64,000 nucleotides of DNA from Streptomyces sp. NBC_01591 (GCF_035918155.1 NZ_CP109328.1:372001-436000), one strand, 5' to 3'. Positions 16,610-25,839 are shown, numbered from the stretch's first letter. The notes: generated from the letters alone by a model not told the origin. Made by a program: numbers and translations.

Positions 16610-16837
16610 ATGGGATGCAAGAAATCACCGGGGGTGACGCACATGTGCGTGACCTTCACCGCGGAGGGCGCGTTCCTGCGCGGAAACCGCCCCACGGTGG
16701 TTGCCGACGCCTGTGCGACGCGCCCTCTGCGGTCGGTGGGCACCGAACTGAGCGCCGACCAGATCCACCACAGCGCGCTCGCCACGATCGCCGACCTCTA
16801 CGGGGTCGTCGTCGAGTCCGGGAAGTCCCTGACCTGA
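16610..16837 (+). pseudogene. Truncated isochorismatase-family hydrolase
   Basis: 75 codons carry only the end of the cysteine hydrolase fold: GVTHMCVTFTAEGAFLRGNRPTVVADACA, then HHSALATIADLYGVVVES. These are the nucleophile-cysteine strand and the last helices of isochorismatase-like enzymes. The N-terminal Asp and Lys of the triad are absent. A short protein from ATG 16643 could be made but would lack two catalytic residues. Confidence 0.65.
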
Positions 16838-16886
16838 GCGCCGGGGCCTTGCGCACCGGTCGATCGGCTTGGGGGACACTGTGCGG

Positions 16887-17783
16887 ATGAGCTCCGAAGT
16901 TTCCCGGACACCGCAGGCAAGGGCCCTTCGTCACGTTGCGGAGCTTGCGTCGGGCCCTCCGGTGGACCCGGCGCTGCGGGTGACCCTCAACTTCCACCCG
17001 GACCGCCTGTTGCACGGCAAGCCGATTCTTGAGGCCCTGGCGGGAGACGGCGTCTACCGTTCCCAGTTCGTCACGGGGACCAGCAACGGCGGACTGACCG
17101 CGTATCCCGGCGGAGACCGGTGGCGCTGGGAGAGCCGGATCTTCAACGGAGCGTACGACGCGGCGTCCGCTCATGAGCGGCCCGTCTACGGGGCGTTGAA
17201 CTTCCGCCGGAAGCCGGTCGGAGGGGCGCCGCGGTTCGGCTCCGCCCACTTCCGGCTGGCCGCCCGGACACTGGCGCGGACCACGTTCTGCTACCCGGAC
17301 AGCTTCCTCGAGCCCTCGGAGTTCGGTGTCGCGGCCCGCATGGGGCTCATCGAGCTCGCCCTGGCCGACAGCCAGGACGACCTCGACGACTACATCGAGG
17401 CCCAGGTGCACGGCCCGGTCCGACTGAGCCGTCATGTGGAGGCGCTGGTCCTGGACCCGTGCTACCGAGGCACGGCTGTCGAGGCCGCGGCCCGGTGTCT
17501 CGGCTGCCCCGTCGAGTGGCACCCGGGTTTTCGTCTCGGCGTCGAGACGCTTCGCCTTCACCCCGGCTACCGGGGGCAGGAGTACGTCGACCTGGGCGCG
17601 CGGATCGCCGGCGGCGGCGTACTCGATCCTCGCGTCGTCGGAGCAGCGGCACGTGACGGCGACCATGACCCCCAGGCGGTCAAGAAGGTGTGGCACTACT
17701 TGGCGCGTTTCGGGGCGCCTGAGGAGGCCGCTGACGAATCGGTGTGCGCTGTTCGAGCCGACCGACGCGATGCCGTGCGCTGA
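16887..17783 (+). CDS. DUF3626-family protein
   Basis: 298 aa from ATG 16887, preferred over GTG 16881 and TTG 16869 because GGGGGAC is spaced about 9 nt from it. The text LRVTLNFHPDRL, GTSNGGLTAYPGGDRWRWESRIF and PVYGALNF are typical of DUF3626, a family of soluble actinobacterial and proteobacterial proteins of unknown function. The conserved His, Arg and Asp residues may form an active site. It stands alone, with no operon partner. Confidence 0.75.
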   Translation: MSSEVSRTPQARALRHVAELASGPPVDPALRVTLNFHPDRLLHGKPILEALAGDGVYRSQFVTGTSNGGLTAYPGGDRWRWESRIFNGAYDAASAHERPVYGALNFRRKPVGGAPRFGSAHFRLAARTLARTTFCYPDSFLEPSEFGVAARMGLIELALADSQDDLDDYIEAQVHGPVRLSRHVEALVLDPCYRGTAVEAAARCLGCPVEWHPGFRLGVETLRLHPGYRGQEYVDLGARIAGGGVLDPRVVGAAARDGDHDPQAVKKVWHYLARFGAPEEAADESVCAVRADRRDAVR

Positions 17784-17888
17784 ACTCCGGGGGCCGGGGC
17801 CGGGGCGGCGTGATGGGTGGGGCCGCACACGCGAGAGCCCCCACCGGTGCGCGGTGCGGGGTTCTCGGTCCGGGAAGTGTCACGGTCG

Positions 17889-18122
17889 CTACGAGTCCGT
17901 GGTGTCCGGGGAGTCGAGGGCGATGGCTCCGGCGGGGCAGAGGCCGACGGCCATCCGGGCGGCGGCCCGGTGCCCGGGGGCCGGCGTGGGGTGCAGGAGC
18001 ACCACCAGGCCTTCCTCGTCGTCCTGGTCGAAGAGCTCGGGAGCTGTCAGGGCGCACATGCCGGCGCCGGCGCAGCGATCACGGTCGGCGCTGAGACGCA
18101 GCGGCTCGCGGGGGTCGCTCAT
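17889..18122 (-). CDS. [3Fe-4S] ferredoxin for cytochrome P450
   Basis: 77 aa from ATG 18122, behind AAGGAGTAG. The cluster ligands are C-x5-C in RCAGAGMC and a later C-P (GLCPAGAI), the three-cysteine pattern of small actinobacterial ferredoxins that pass electrons to P450s. The start is 4 nt from the P450 stop, so the pair is co-translated. A reductase is not encoded nearby. Confidence 0.88.
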   Translation of the reverse strand: MSDPREPLRLSADRDRCAGAGMCALTAPELFDQDDEEGLVVLLHPTPAPGHRAAARMAVGLCPAGAIALDSPDTTDS

Positions 18123-18126
18123 GGGG

Positions 18127-19368
18127 CTACTCCTTGTCCCAGGTGACGGGCAGGCTGATCACGCCGTAGATGTTGGAACGGTCGCGCAGCGGCACCTCCT
18201 GCGGCGGCACCGCGAGGCGCAGGGTGGGGAAGCGGGCGAAGAGCGCCGGGAACGCGACGGTCATCTCGACGCGGGCGAGCTGCTGGCCCAGGCACTGGTG
18301 GGCGCCGTGTCCGAAGGCCAGGTGTCCGGTGGCCCTGCGGTGGATGTCGAGCCGGTCGGGGTCGGGGAACTTGTGCGGGTCGCGGTTGGTGGCCTGCACG
18401 GAAACGGTCACCGTCTCGCCCGCCCTGATGAGTCGGCCCTCCACCTCGACGTCCTCGGTCGCCGACCGCAGCAGCGGGTCGGCCACGCTGAGGTAGCGCA
18501 GCAGCTCCTCCACGGTCTGCTCGGCGAGTGCGGGGTCGGCGCGCAGGGCCTCCAGCTGGTCGGGGTTGCTCAGCAGGGCGAAGGTGCCGAGGCCGAGCAT
18601 GTTCGCGGTGGTGTCGAGCCCGGCGGCGAGCAGCAGCCCGCCGATTCCGGCCAGCTCCTCGTCGGTGAGGTCGGAGGTGGTCAGATCGCTGAGCAGGTCG
18701 TCGGTGGGTTCGGCGCGCTTGGCGAGGACCAGTTCGTTCAGGTACTGGAGCAGTGCCGTGTAGGCCTCGCCCTTCGCCTCCGCATCCGCCGTCTGGTCGA
18801 AGATGGTCGCCACCTGGCCCTGGAAGCGCTCCCGGTCGGCGTACGGCACGCCGAGCAGCTCGCAGATCATGAGCGCGGGCACGGGCTGCGCAAACGCCTC
18901 CACCAGATCGGCCGTGGGCCCGGCCTGCTCCATGGCGTCCAGGCACTCGGTGGTCAACTGCTCGACTCGCTCGGTGAGTTGACGCATGCGGCGGACGGTG
19001 AACCTACCGGTGAGCAGACGTCGGTAGCGGGTGTGCTCGGGGGCGTCGAGGCCGGTGATGTCGCCGACCGGTGCCGGCGGCAGCTCCGGTGGCATCCCTG
19101 CGACCGGTACCGGCAGGTGCAGGAGTTCGTAGCGTGAGCTGAAGCGCGGGTCGGCCAGGATCGCGCGGGCCGCGGCGTGTCCGGTGGCCAGCCAGCCCAG
19201 GTGTCCGTCGGCGTAGCGCATGCGGCGCAGTGGCTGGTCGCGCGGCGCGGTGAGTTCGGCGGGCGGGTCGAAGGGGCAGCCGGTGCGTCGGTCGGTGGGC
19301 AGGGCGGGCGGCTCTTCGGTGGTGTGGTCGGCGGCGGTGGTGTCGTCGGCCGTAGGGTCGTACGGCAT
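18127..19368 (-). CDS. Cytochrome P450 (CYP107-like)
   Basis: 413 aa from ATG 19368. The I-helix oxygen-binding motif is AGLDTTAN, the ExxR motif is EELLR, and the heme loop is [15 protein letters not shown] with the cysteine ligand near residue 359. Length and spacing are those of soluble actinobacterial P450s. The paired ferredoxin is just downstream. Co-location with an ABC drug exporter suggests a compound modified and exported together, but the substrate is unknown. A 72-nt gap separates it from the ABC permease, so read-through from the upstream operon is possible. Confidence 0.92.
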   Translation of the reverse strand: MPYDPTADDTTAADHTTEEPPALPTDRRTGCPFDPPAELTAPRDQPLRRMRYADGHLGWLATGHAAARAILADPRFSSRYELLHLPVPVAGMPPELPPAPVGDITGLDAPEHTRYRRLLTGRFTVRRMRQLTERVEQLTTECLDAMEQAGPTADLVEAFAQPVPALMICELLGVPYADRERFQGQVATIFDQTADAEAKGEAYTALLQYLNELVLAKRAEPTDDLLSDLTTSDLTDEELAGIGGLLLAAGLDTTANMLGLGTFALLSNPDQLEALRADPALAEQTVEELLRYLSVADPLLRSATEDVEVEGRLIRAGETVTVSVQATNRDPHKFPDPDRLDIHRRATGHLAFGHGAHQCLGQQLARVEMTVAFPALFARFPTLRLAVPPQEVPLRDRSNIYGVISLPVTWDKE

Positions 19369-19440
19369 GGGGTCCTCCTGCGATCGTCGAACGGGGTGTG
19401 GATGGTGTGAATCGGTGAAGTGGCTTGAGGGGAGCGGCCG

Positions 19441-20232
19441 TTACCGCTTGACGCCGGCCTTGAAGGTGCGGCGCGCCCACACGTAACCGACCAGCGAGAG
19501 CGCTGCGCACCAGGCGAGGCCGATGACCGCGCTGGAGCCGATCCCGGTGCCGAGCCACAGACCGCGCAGGGTCTCGATGATCGGAGTGAACGGCTGGTAC
19601 TCGGCGAACCAGCGCAGGCCGGTGGGCATGGAATCGGTCGGCACGATGGCGCTGCCGACGAACGGCAGGAACGTCAGCGGCATCGGGATGTTGCTGGCGG
19701 TCTCCACGTTCTTGGCGACCAGGCCGATGCCCGCGGAGAGCCAGGTGAGCGCGAGCGTGAGCATGGCGAGCAGGCCGATGGCGGCGACCCACTCGACGGG
19801 CGTCGCGTTGGGGCGGAAGCCCATCAGGAGGGCGACGCCGATGACGAGGGCGATGCTGGTCATCGTCTGGATCACACTGCCGACGACATGGCCGGTCAGG
19901 AACGAGGCCCGGGAGATCGGCATCGTACGGAAGCGATTGACGATGCCCTCGGTCTTGTCGACGCACACGCTGATCGCGGTGGTCAGGGCGCCGGAGGTGG
20001 CGGCCATCAGGATGATGCCGGGCGCCAGGTAGTCGATGTAGTCGCCGCTGCCGGTGGGCAGGCCGCTGATGCCGGTGCCCAGGGCGCTGCCGAACACGTA
20101 GTTGAACAGCAGCAGCATCACGATGGGCATGATGACGACGGTGAGAGTCAGGGACGGGTAGCGCAGGGCCTTCTTGAGATTGCGCCGCAGCATCGTCCTG
20201 GAGTCCTTGGCGGCGTAGGACATGGTGGCCAT
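19441..20232 (-). CDS. ABC transporter permease (daunorubicin-resistance DrrB-like)
   Basis: 263 aa from ATG 20232. Six membrane segments; LTLTVVIMPIVMLLLFNYVFGSALG near residue 30 and the GIVNRFRTMPISRASFLTGHV loop near 115 are the ABC-2 / DrrB signatures. It ends with the basic tail RRTFKAGVKR. Forms an exporter with the DrrA-like ATPase, whose stop overlaps its start. Confidence 0.9.
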   Translation of the reverse strand: MATMSYAAKDSRTMLRRNLKKALRYPSLTLTVVIMPIVMLLLFNYVFGSALGTGISGLPTGSGDYIDYLAPGIILMAATSGALTTAISVCVDKTEGIVNRFRTMPISRASFLTGHVVGSVIQTMTSIALVIGVALLMGFRPNATPVEWVAAIGLLAMLTLALTWLSAGIGLVAKNVETASNIPMPLTFLPFVGSAIVPTDSMPTGLRWFAEYQPFTPIIETLRGLWLGTGIGSSAVIGLAWCAALSLVGYVWARRTFKAGVKR

Positions 20233-21248
20233 CAGACGTTCTCCTTGGGCGATGCGACGGGCGATGCGACGGTGTCGGCGGGGCGGGGCTGACCGGTGAG
20301 GGTCAGGAAGACGTCGTCGAGGTCGGGGGTGTGCACGGTGAGCGACTCGGCCCGGACGGTGGTGGACTCCAGGGCGTCGAGGACGGCCCGCAGGTTGGGG
20401 ATGGAGCCGTCGCTGGGGATCTGCAGGGTGAGGGATTCCACGTCGCGCGTGGCGATGCCGAAGATGCCCGCGGCGGTGTCCAGGCCCTGGGCGTCGGCGA
20501 ACCGCACCCGGATGTGGCCGCCGGGGATGCGCTGCTTCAGCTCGTCGGCGGTGCCCTCGGCGATCAGCCTGCCGTGGTCCAACACGGCGATGCGGTCGGC
20601 GAGTTGGTCGGCCTCTTCGAGGTACTGGGTGGTCAGGAAGATGGTCACGCCGTCGTCGGCGACGAGGCCCCGGATGATCTCCCACATGGTGCGTCGGCTG
20701 CGCGGGTCGAGTCCCGTGGTGGGCTCGTCGAGGAAGATGATCCGCGGATCGCCGACCAGGGTCATCGCCAGGTCCAGCTTGCGCCGCATACCGCCGGAGA
20801 AGGTGACGGCGGTCTTGCCCGCCACCTCGGACAGGTCGAAGCGGCGCAGCAGGTCCTTGGCCCGCCGCTTGCCTTCATGCCGGTCGAGGTGGTGCAGATC
20901 CGCCATGAGGAGCAGATTCTCCTCGGCGGTCAGCAGATTGTCGACGGCCGAGAACTGGCCGGTGACGCCGATTGCGCAGCGCACCGCGTCGACCTCCCGG
21001 TTCAGATGACGGCCCGCGACCCAGGCCTCGCCGCCGTCGGCGTCGATGAGGGTGGAGAGGATCTCCACGGTGGTGGTCTTACCGGCACCGTTGGGGCCGA
21101 GCAGGGCGAAGACGGTGCCTTCGGCGATGGTCAGGTCGATGCCGTCGAGCACGAGCTTGTCGCCGTACGACTTGCGCAGTCCGGTGGCGGTGATTGCCGG
21201 AGCCGTCGCGTTCGCGGGGATCGGCGCGGATGTATGGGTGGCAGTCAT
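20232..21248 (-). CDS. ABC transporter ATP-binding protein (DrrA-like)
   Basis: 338 aa from ATG 21248. Walker A GPNGAGKTT, signature TFSGGMRRKLDLAM, Walker B IIFLDEPTTGLDPRSRR, and the DrrA-family C-terminal part with IPGGHIRVRFAD and a closing segment LDDVFLTLTG. The family exports amphipathic drugs such as anthracyclines. Third gene of a minus-strand operon starting with the ribbon-helix-helix protein at 22819. Confidence 0.92.
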   Translation of the reverse strand: MTATHTSAPIPANATAPAITATGLRKSYGDKLVLDGIDLTIAEGTVFALLGPNGAGKTTTVEILSTLIDADGGEAWVAGRHLNREVDAVRCAIGVTGQFSAVDNLLTAEENLLLMADLHHLDRHEGKRRAKDLLRRFDLSEVAGKTAVTFSGGMRRKLDLAMTLVGDPRIIFLDEPTTGLDPRSRRTMWEIIRGLVADDGVTIFLTTQYLEEADQLADRIAVLDHGRLIAEGTADELKQRIPGGHIRVRFADAQGLDTAAGIFGIATRDVESLTLQIPSDGSIPNLRAVLDALESTTVRAESLTVHTPDLDDVFLTLTGQPRPADTVASPVASPKENV

Positions 21249-21290
21249 GCCGCTTTCCTTCGGTGGGTGGGGAGTTGGGGGTACGCGGGG

Positions 21291-22181
21291 TCAGGCGCGG
21301 CGGATGATGACGTCGCCGGCCGCGGTCCGGGCGTGCACCTCGGCGGTCTCGTCGGATTCCGCCGGGCCGGCGGAGGAGCCGAGCGAATTGCGTACCGTGC
21401 CGTACTTGGCGTTCAGGTCGAGCCAGGCGGCGGTGCCCTCGTGGATGCCCACTTCGAGGTCGCCGACGGAGGTGCGCAGGTCGATCCGGCCGCGGGTGGC
21501 GTCGCTGACGCGGATGCGGCCGTTGGAGGACATCGCGTCGACCCCTGCGTGGGCGACGCCGATCTCGATCCGGCCGTTGGCGGCCTTGGCGCTGACGATG
21601 CTGTGCGCGATGCCGACGGAGATGTCGCCGTTGGCCGTGTCGGTCTTCAGGCCGCCGGTGACCTCGCCGACCTCGGTCGTGCCGTTGCTGTTCTTCACGG
21701 TCGCCGTGCCGGCGACCGTGCCGATCTCGATCCGGCCCGAGCCGATGACTTCGACGTCCCCGGTCGAGCGGGCCAGGCGGATGTCGCCGTGGCCGGTCCT
21801 GAGACCGGCGTCGGCCGCCTCGTCGACCTGGAGGTCGCCGAGCGAGGTCTTGAGCGTGACCTCCCCGAAGCGGCCTTCGCAGAAGAAGCCGCCCATGGCC
21901 GAGGTGGCCCGGACCTCCGATCCCGCGGGCAGTTCGACGCTCACCTCGATGGCGCCCGGCTTGCCGAACAGGGACCGCTTCTTGGGTGTCGTGACCGTGA
22001 GGCGGCCGCCCGAGCAGGTGACCTGGGTCTGCTGCGCGGCACGTACGTCGTTGTCGTCGGATCCGTTGCACGGCAGCACCTCCACGACCGTCTCGGTGCG
22101 CTTGCCCGCGATGATGCGGGCGGTGCCGGCCTCCAACTCAAGGGTGGCGGAGATCGGTTCGGGGGTCTCGAAAGAAGGCAT
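21291..22181 (-). CDS. DUF4097-family beta-strand repeat protein
   Basis: 296 aa from ATG 22181. No signal peptide or membrane segment. The chain is made of short repeats with G-D or N-G turns (SLGDLQVDEA, GHGDIRLARS, GSGRIEIGTV, ANGDISVGIA, SNGRIRVSD), the regular beta-solenoid pattern of DUF4097. Function unknown; the family is commonly placed before DrrAB-like exporters in Streptomyces, where a scaffold or sensor role has been guessed. Cytosolic as read here. Confidence 0.85.
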   Translation of the reverse strand: MPSFETPEPISATLELEAGTARIIAGKRTETVVEVLPCNGSDDNDVRAAQQTQVTCSGGRLTVTTPKKRSLFGKPGAIEVSVELPAGSEVRATSAMGGFFCEGRFGEVTLKTSLGDLQVDEAADAGLRTGHGDIRLARSTGDVEVIGSGRIEIGTVAGTATVKNSNGTTEVGEVTGGLKTDTANGDISVGIAHSIVSAKAANGRIEIGVAHAGVDAMSSNGRIRVSDATRGRIDLRTSVGDLEVGIHEGTAAWLDLNAKYGTVRNSLGSSAGPAESDETAEVHARTAAGDVIIRRA

Positions 22182-22288
22182 GGCTGTTCCGTCCTTTTGG
22201 CTTGGGTGGTTGATCCCGCCGGTGAGGCGGGCGATGAGTGACGTCGGCGGGATCGACGATCCGCCGGTGAGAATGGGGTGGACAGGCC

Positions 22289-22819
22289 CTAGCGGACCCA
22301 GCCGGTGAAACCCCGCCCGCCCGAGTCCTTGCCGGGGCCCGGCGAGCTTGCGCGCTCCCTGGCGTCGAGGGCGGTGGAAACGGCCCGCACCAGCCAGGCG
22401 TTGACCGACAGGCCGTCCGCCGCCGCGGCGTCCTCCGCGCGGGTCTTGAGGTGGGCGGGGAGGCGGAAGTTTATGCGCGCCGTGGCGCCGTCGTCGGCGT
22501 CCGCGGGCGGCAGCGGCGGCGCGGGCGCGGCGGGGGCCGCGACCGGTCCCTGCGCCTCCCGGAACGGCTCGGGGGCGGGCGCCGCCGCCACCACGAACTC
22601 CGGGTCGAGTCCGCGCAGTCGTACGTCGACCGAGCCCGGCGCCAGCTCCCGCGTGACCTCGCCCATGGCGGCGGACAGTGCGTCGAGGAGGGTCAGGCGG
22701 GCGGCGGACTCCAGGGGGGCGGTGAGCCGTTCGGCGAGGGCACGGGCGTCGTCGCCGCCGGCGTTCGCGGCGACGGCCAGTTCCTGCCGGAGGTTGTCGA
22801 CGTAGGGCGTGAGGTCCAT
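22289..22819 (-). CDS. HicB-like ribbon-helix-helix protein, probable operon regulator
   Basis: 176 aa from ATG 22819 (MDLTPYVDNL). The N-terminal half is helical (LRQELAVAANAGGDDARALAERL), then comes an Ala/Pro-rich linker and a C-terminal ribbon-helix-helix, ARINFRLPAHLKTRAEDAAAADGLSVNAWLVRAVSTAL (residues about 120-157). Although annotated as HicB-type antitoxins, no HicA toxin is present. It more likely represses its own operon (DUF4097 and the exporter) through the palindromes at 22839-22878. The stop codon lies inside a half copy of the dispersed hairpin element. Confidence 0.8.
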   Translation of the reverse strand: MDLTPYVDNLRQELAVAANAGGDDARALAERLTAPLESAARLTLLDALSAAMGEVTRELAPGSVDVRLRGLDPEFVVAAAPAPEPFREAQGPVAAPAAPAPPLPPADADDGATARINFRLPAHLKTRAEDAAAADGLSVNAWLVRAVSTALDARERASSPGPGKDSGGRGFTGWVR

Positions 22820-22838
22820 GACGTCATCATGGCACATG

Positions 22839-22878
22839 AATGGCGCCATTGCGAGCCAAGTTGGCCCCATGTTGGCTC
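22839..22878. promoter_or_regulatory. Palindromic operator region of the HicB-DUF4097-ABC operon
   Basis: A perfect 12-bp palindrome AATGGCGCCATT (22839-22850) is followed by GCCAA-G-TTGGC (22855-22865) and a 7-bp inverted repeat GAGCCAA/TTGGCTC (22853-22859, 22872-22878). Repeated TTGGC/GCCAA half-sites 20-60 bp upstream of the RHH gene start are what an autoregulatory ribbon-helix-helix protein would bind. Confidence 0.55.
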
Positions 22879-22879
22879 A

Positions 22880-23140
22880 TGCGGGTCTGACCTGGTGTTT
22901 CTTCCTTGAATTGATGCGTTGTGGCGCCGTTCTGGCGGTGAGATGGCTTGCGGCAGTGCCGCCGGTGACGCCATCGTGGCATCACTCGCGACGGGTCTGG
23001 CGTCTCCGCGCCGCGCATATGGACCGGTCGACCGGTGTCAGCCTCCGGTCGCACGGGCGACAGCGGAGTCAGCGCGCCCCGGGGAAGACGGCGCGCAGAG
23101 CGGATCCGCTGTGGCTAGGACACGAACGCCTGAAGGTGCG
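22880..23140. other. Gene-poor interval with possible recombinase remnant
   Basis: The 261 bases between the operator and the next minus-strand gene hold no convincing complete gene. One plus-strand frame around 23098-23140 reads DPLWLGHERLKVRHMRQ, reminiscent of the tyrosine-recombinase box (LGH-x-x-x-x-T). It is short, lacks the catalytic tyrosine context and may be chance. A palindrome, ACCGGTCGACCGGT, lies near 23021-23034. Confidence 0.25.
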
Positions 23141-23809
23141 TCACATGCGCCAGGTGTCGCAGTACTGGATGTGCAAGCGGGCGGGTACGTTCCGACGGGT
23201 CCGCGCCCGCGACCACGGGCCGGGGCTCAGCTCGACGCAGAAGTGCCCGGCGTCCGGGTAGCGGTGCCGGTACGACGGGGCCTCGTCGACGAGGCCCCGT
23301 AGCGCGGCGCCGTGCTCGCGGAACGCGGTGGAACTGCCCACGACGAACAGAGTGTGCGCGGCGATGTCGAAACCGAGGTGGTCACGGTATGCCCGGTACT
23401 CGCGCCGCCGATGGTCGATGGCGGTCTCGTCGGGGAAGTCCTGGTCCGGGGTGGCCGTGGTGTGGGGTTCGCCGGGGCCGAGTCGTGCCCGGACCTGCTT
23501 CCACGACGCGGTCGGAAACTGCAGGCTGTGGTGGACGAGGACCAGGTCCAGCGAGACCGGTTCGCCGTCGCTGACGACGCCGTCGGGGGCCGGGTTGGCC
23601 CGGATCGGCAGGTGGACGAGCGACCGGGCGGACCGGGCGGCCAGTGCCCACACGGCGGCGAGCTGGACGGCGCCGTCGCGGTCGGCGTACATCGACAGCC
23701 AATGATGGTCGTCGCGCAGAGCCAACCGTGCCGCAGCCGGGGCAGGCCGGACCACCCGGACCTCGCTGCCGCCCAGTCGCACCTTGTGTATGCGCACCCG
23801 CTGTTCCAC
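23141..23809 (-). CDS. Conserved hypothetical protein
   Basis: 222 aa from GTG 23809 (or 218 aa from GTG 23797). The protein is soluble, with WLSMYADRDGAVQLAAVWALAARSARSLVHLPIRANP and DLVLVHHSLQFPTASWKQVRARL as the most regular parts and HLGFDIAAHTLFVVGSSTAFREHG near the end. I know no named domain. The frame continues open upstream into an unrelated degenerate gene, so the start is chosen by the GGGGAAG just before 23809. Function unknown. Confidence 0.55.
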   Translation of the reverse strand: MEQRVRIHKVRLGGSEVRVVRPAPAAARLALRDDHHWLSMYADRDGAVQLAAVWALAARSARSLVHLPIRANPAPDGVVSDGEPVSLDLVLVHHSLQFPTASWKQVRARLGPGEPHTTATPDQDFPDETAIDHRRREYRAYRDHLGFDIAAHTLFVVGSSTAFREHGAALRGLVDEAPSYRHRYPDAGHFCVELSPGPWSRARTRRNVPARLHIQYCDTWRM

Positions 23810-23929
23810 ACGCTTCCCCAGACCTGTTGCCCTCCGCACCCTAGCCCGGCCCTTCGGCCCTGGCTCTTCGGCCCTTGGACGATGCGGTGGCGCAGGCCGG
23901 AATCCGAGGGCCGGCCGCGTGCGGCGGCT

Positions 23930-24400
23930 ACGTGACACTCCAGGATCAGCGGCAGATCCTCCAGCCACTCCTGGAGACGGGCCCGCCTGCGAGCGGCGAG
24001 CAGGCACTGATGGGTGGGTGGTGCCGTCGTGGAGGCGGACGGTGACCCTGAGGTGCTTGGGGCCCTCGGCCGCGTACTCGACGGCGCTGATCCCGTCCCA
24101 GGCGAAATGCAGATCCCCGGACTCCGAGCCGAGCACGACGCCGCCGGCGTCGATCAGGAGGGAACTCTCCGGGGCAACCGCCACGAAGGCGAGGTCGGTG
24201 TCGGTGTCGGCCGACGCGTCGCCCACGGGGGCGGCTTCGGTCGGGGCCTGGTGCAGCGGGACGGCGCTGGACGGTGCGTAGGAAGGCGGCGGGGGCAGCG
24301 CCACCGTGGGGGATGCGCTGTATGCCTCCCCTGTGTTCGGCGCCCAGCATGACCCAGGCGTCCTGCCTCGCCCGGCACCGGTCCGGGCGCGCCGATCCGG
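23930..24400 (-). pseudogene. Frameshifted remnant of a Streptomyces hypothetical gene
   Basis: The minus strand reads PESSLLIDAGGVVLGSESGD, then AWDGISAVEYAAEGPKHLRV and LHDGTTH in one frame. The expected continuation QCLLAARRRARLQEWLEDL lies in the next frame, the switch being near 24014. The two halves together resemble small proteins with a WDAVR...HLWVTV...ARRRARLQEWL pattern. A single-base change explains the break, so it is either a real pseudogene or a sequencing error. No firm start or stop could be placed. Confidence 0.45.
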
Positions 24401-24597
24401 TCCTGGATGCCCCGGAGGCCGGGGCACGCTCCGGGTGCGGCACGGCAGATGCTTGCGTGAGACGCGACGGTTGCCCTGTGACGGGACCTTCACGGCCATG
24501 TCCCGACTGTGTGCCATCCGGCGGTCGTCCGAAAATCGACGGTTAGCCTGGCGGCGCTCAGGGTGTCCCTGGGGGACGTCGGAAAAGTTGGACGGAA

Positions 24598-25839
24598 GTG
24601 GGAACAGACGTGAGCAGTCGTGACGGGCACGTGGTGCCGCGCAGGCAGATACTCCGGCTGGCCGGGGCAGGGCTGGGGCTGGCCGTGTTCGGGGCCGGGG
24701 TTGTGGGGTGCGGTCCCGAGGAGGAAGCGGACGTGCCGGGCGGCAGTTCGAAGCCGGGCGGGGGCAAGAACGGCGACAGTTTCACCACCCCGCCGCCGGG
24801 CCAGGCGCCCAAGCCGCTGTGGCAGACGAATGCCGCGAACAGCAATCTGGCGGGCAACGACGCGCTCGCGGTGATCGGGGACGTGGCCCTGGTGTCGGGC
24901 GACCCGCTGGTGGGACGGGACATGGCCACTGGCAAGGAGAAGTGGTCGCGCAAGGGCGTCACCACGCCCGGTGCCAAACTCATCGTAGGCGGCGGCACGC
25001 TCTACCTCGCCAGCGCCGAGTACGACGGTGACGTGGTGGGTCTGGATCCGGCCACGGGCAAGGAGACCTGGCGCAGCCGCCTGGGCAAGCAGTACGAGCA
25101 GCCGCGCCCGATGGCGGCCGACGACCGCCATGTGTATGTCCTCGCCGGCATCCTGGAGAAGGACTTCACGACGCCGAACAACGTGATCGCCGCGATCGAC
25201 ACCACCACCGGCAAGATCGCCTGGCGTGAGCAGCGCGACGCGGGGACCGAGGAGTTCGGCATCACCGCCGCGGCCGTCGGCGGGCGCCTGGTCTACACGG
25301 ACTACCGGGAGAACGTGACCGTCCGTGACACGGCGACCGGCCGGCAGCTGTGGACGAAGAAGATCAGCCGGTCCAACAACCGCCGCTTCGCCGTGCACGA
25401 GGATCTGGTGATCGTGGCGGACGGCCAACGGCTGCGGGCGTTCGAACTGGCCGGGGGCAAGGAACGCTGGTCGCTCCGGACGGAGGAGTTCAGCGCGTTC
25501 AACGACCCGCATGTCCTGGACGGGGTGCTCTACGCGGCCGACAGCGCGCGCGCCATGTGGGCGGTGAACCCCGCTACGGGCAAACAGATCTGGCACAACG
25601 AGGATCTGCGGGAGTCGGCGACGCAGGCATGGCAGTTCGCCAAGGTGAAGGGCACCCTGTACGGCGCGACCGAGTTCGACAAGGACGGCGGCGTGCACGC
25701 CTTCGACGCGGCGACCGGGAAGCTGCGCTGGACCTACAACGACAAGACCGGCGACATCCAGCAGTGGTACGTGGTGGCGGCGGGCAACCGGCTGGCCGTG
25801 ATGCACGGGAAGCGGCTCTACGGGCTCCCCGCCGTGTGA
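24598..25839 (+). CDS. PQQ-like beta-propeller lipoprotein (probable Tat export)
   Basis: 413 aa, GTG start 24598 (24610 also possible). The N-terminus has twin arginines (PRRQILRLAG), a hydrophobic stretch and a lipobox VVGC near residue 38, so it is probably a Tat-exported lipoprotein anchored outside the membrane. The body has repeated W/G motifs of the PQQ-like eight-bladed propeller: DMATGKEKWSR, DPATGKETWRS, DTTTGKIAWRE, DTATGRQLWTK, NPATGKQIWHN, DAATGKLRWTY. These resemble the extracellular part of some Streptomyces Ser/Thr kinases. A quinoprotein catalytic site is not evident, so a ligand-binding or scaffolding role is more likely. Confidence 0.85.
   Translation: MGTDVSSRDGHVVPRRQILRLAGAGLGLAVFGAGVVGCGPEEEADVPGGSSKPGGGKNGDSFTTPPPGQAPKPLWQTNAANSNLAGNDALAVIGDVALVSGDPLVGRDMATGKEKWSRKGVTTPGAKLIVGGGTLYLASAEYDGDVVGLDPATGKETWRSRLGKQYEQPRPMAADDRHVYVLAGILEKDFTTPNNVIAAIDTTTGKIAWREQRDAGTEEFGITAAAVGGRLVYTDYRENVTVRDTATGRQLWTKKISRSNNRRFAVHEDLVIVADGQRLRAFELAGGKERWSLRTEEFSAFNDPHVLDGVLYAADSARAMWAVNPATGKQIWHNEDLRESATQAWQFAKVKGTLYGATEFDKDGGVHAFDAATGKLRWTYNDKTGDIQQWYVVAAGNRLAVMHGKRLYGLPAV

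Noticed and set aside
22289..22819. HicAB toxin-antitoxin pair
   Set aside because: Only the ribbon-helix-helix (HicB-like) part is present; there is no HicA-type double-stranded RNA-binding toxin gene beside it.
23098..23148. Functional tyrosine recombinase
   Set aside because: Only a short WLGHERL-like string in a non-coding interval; catalytic Arg and Tyr context is missing.
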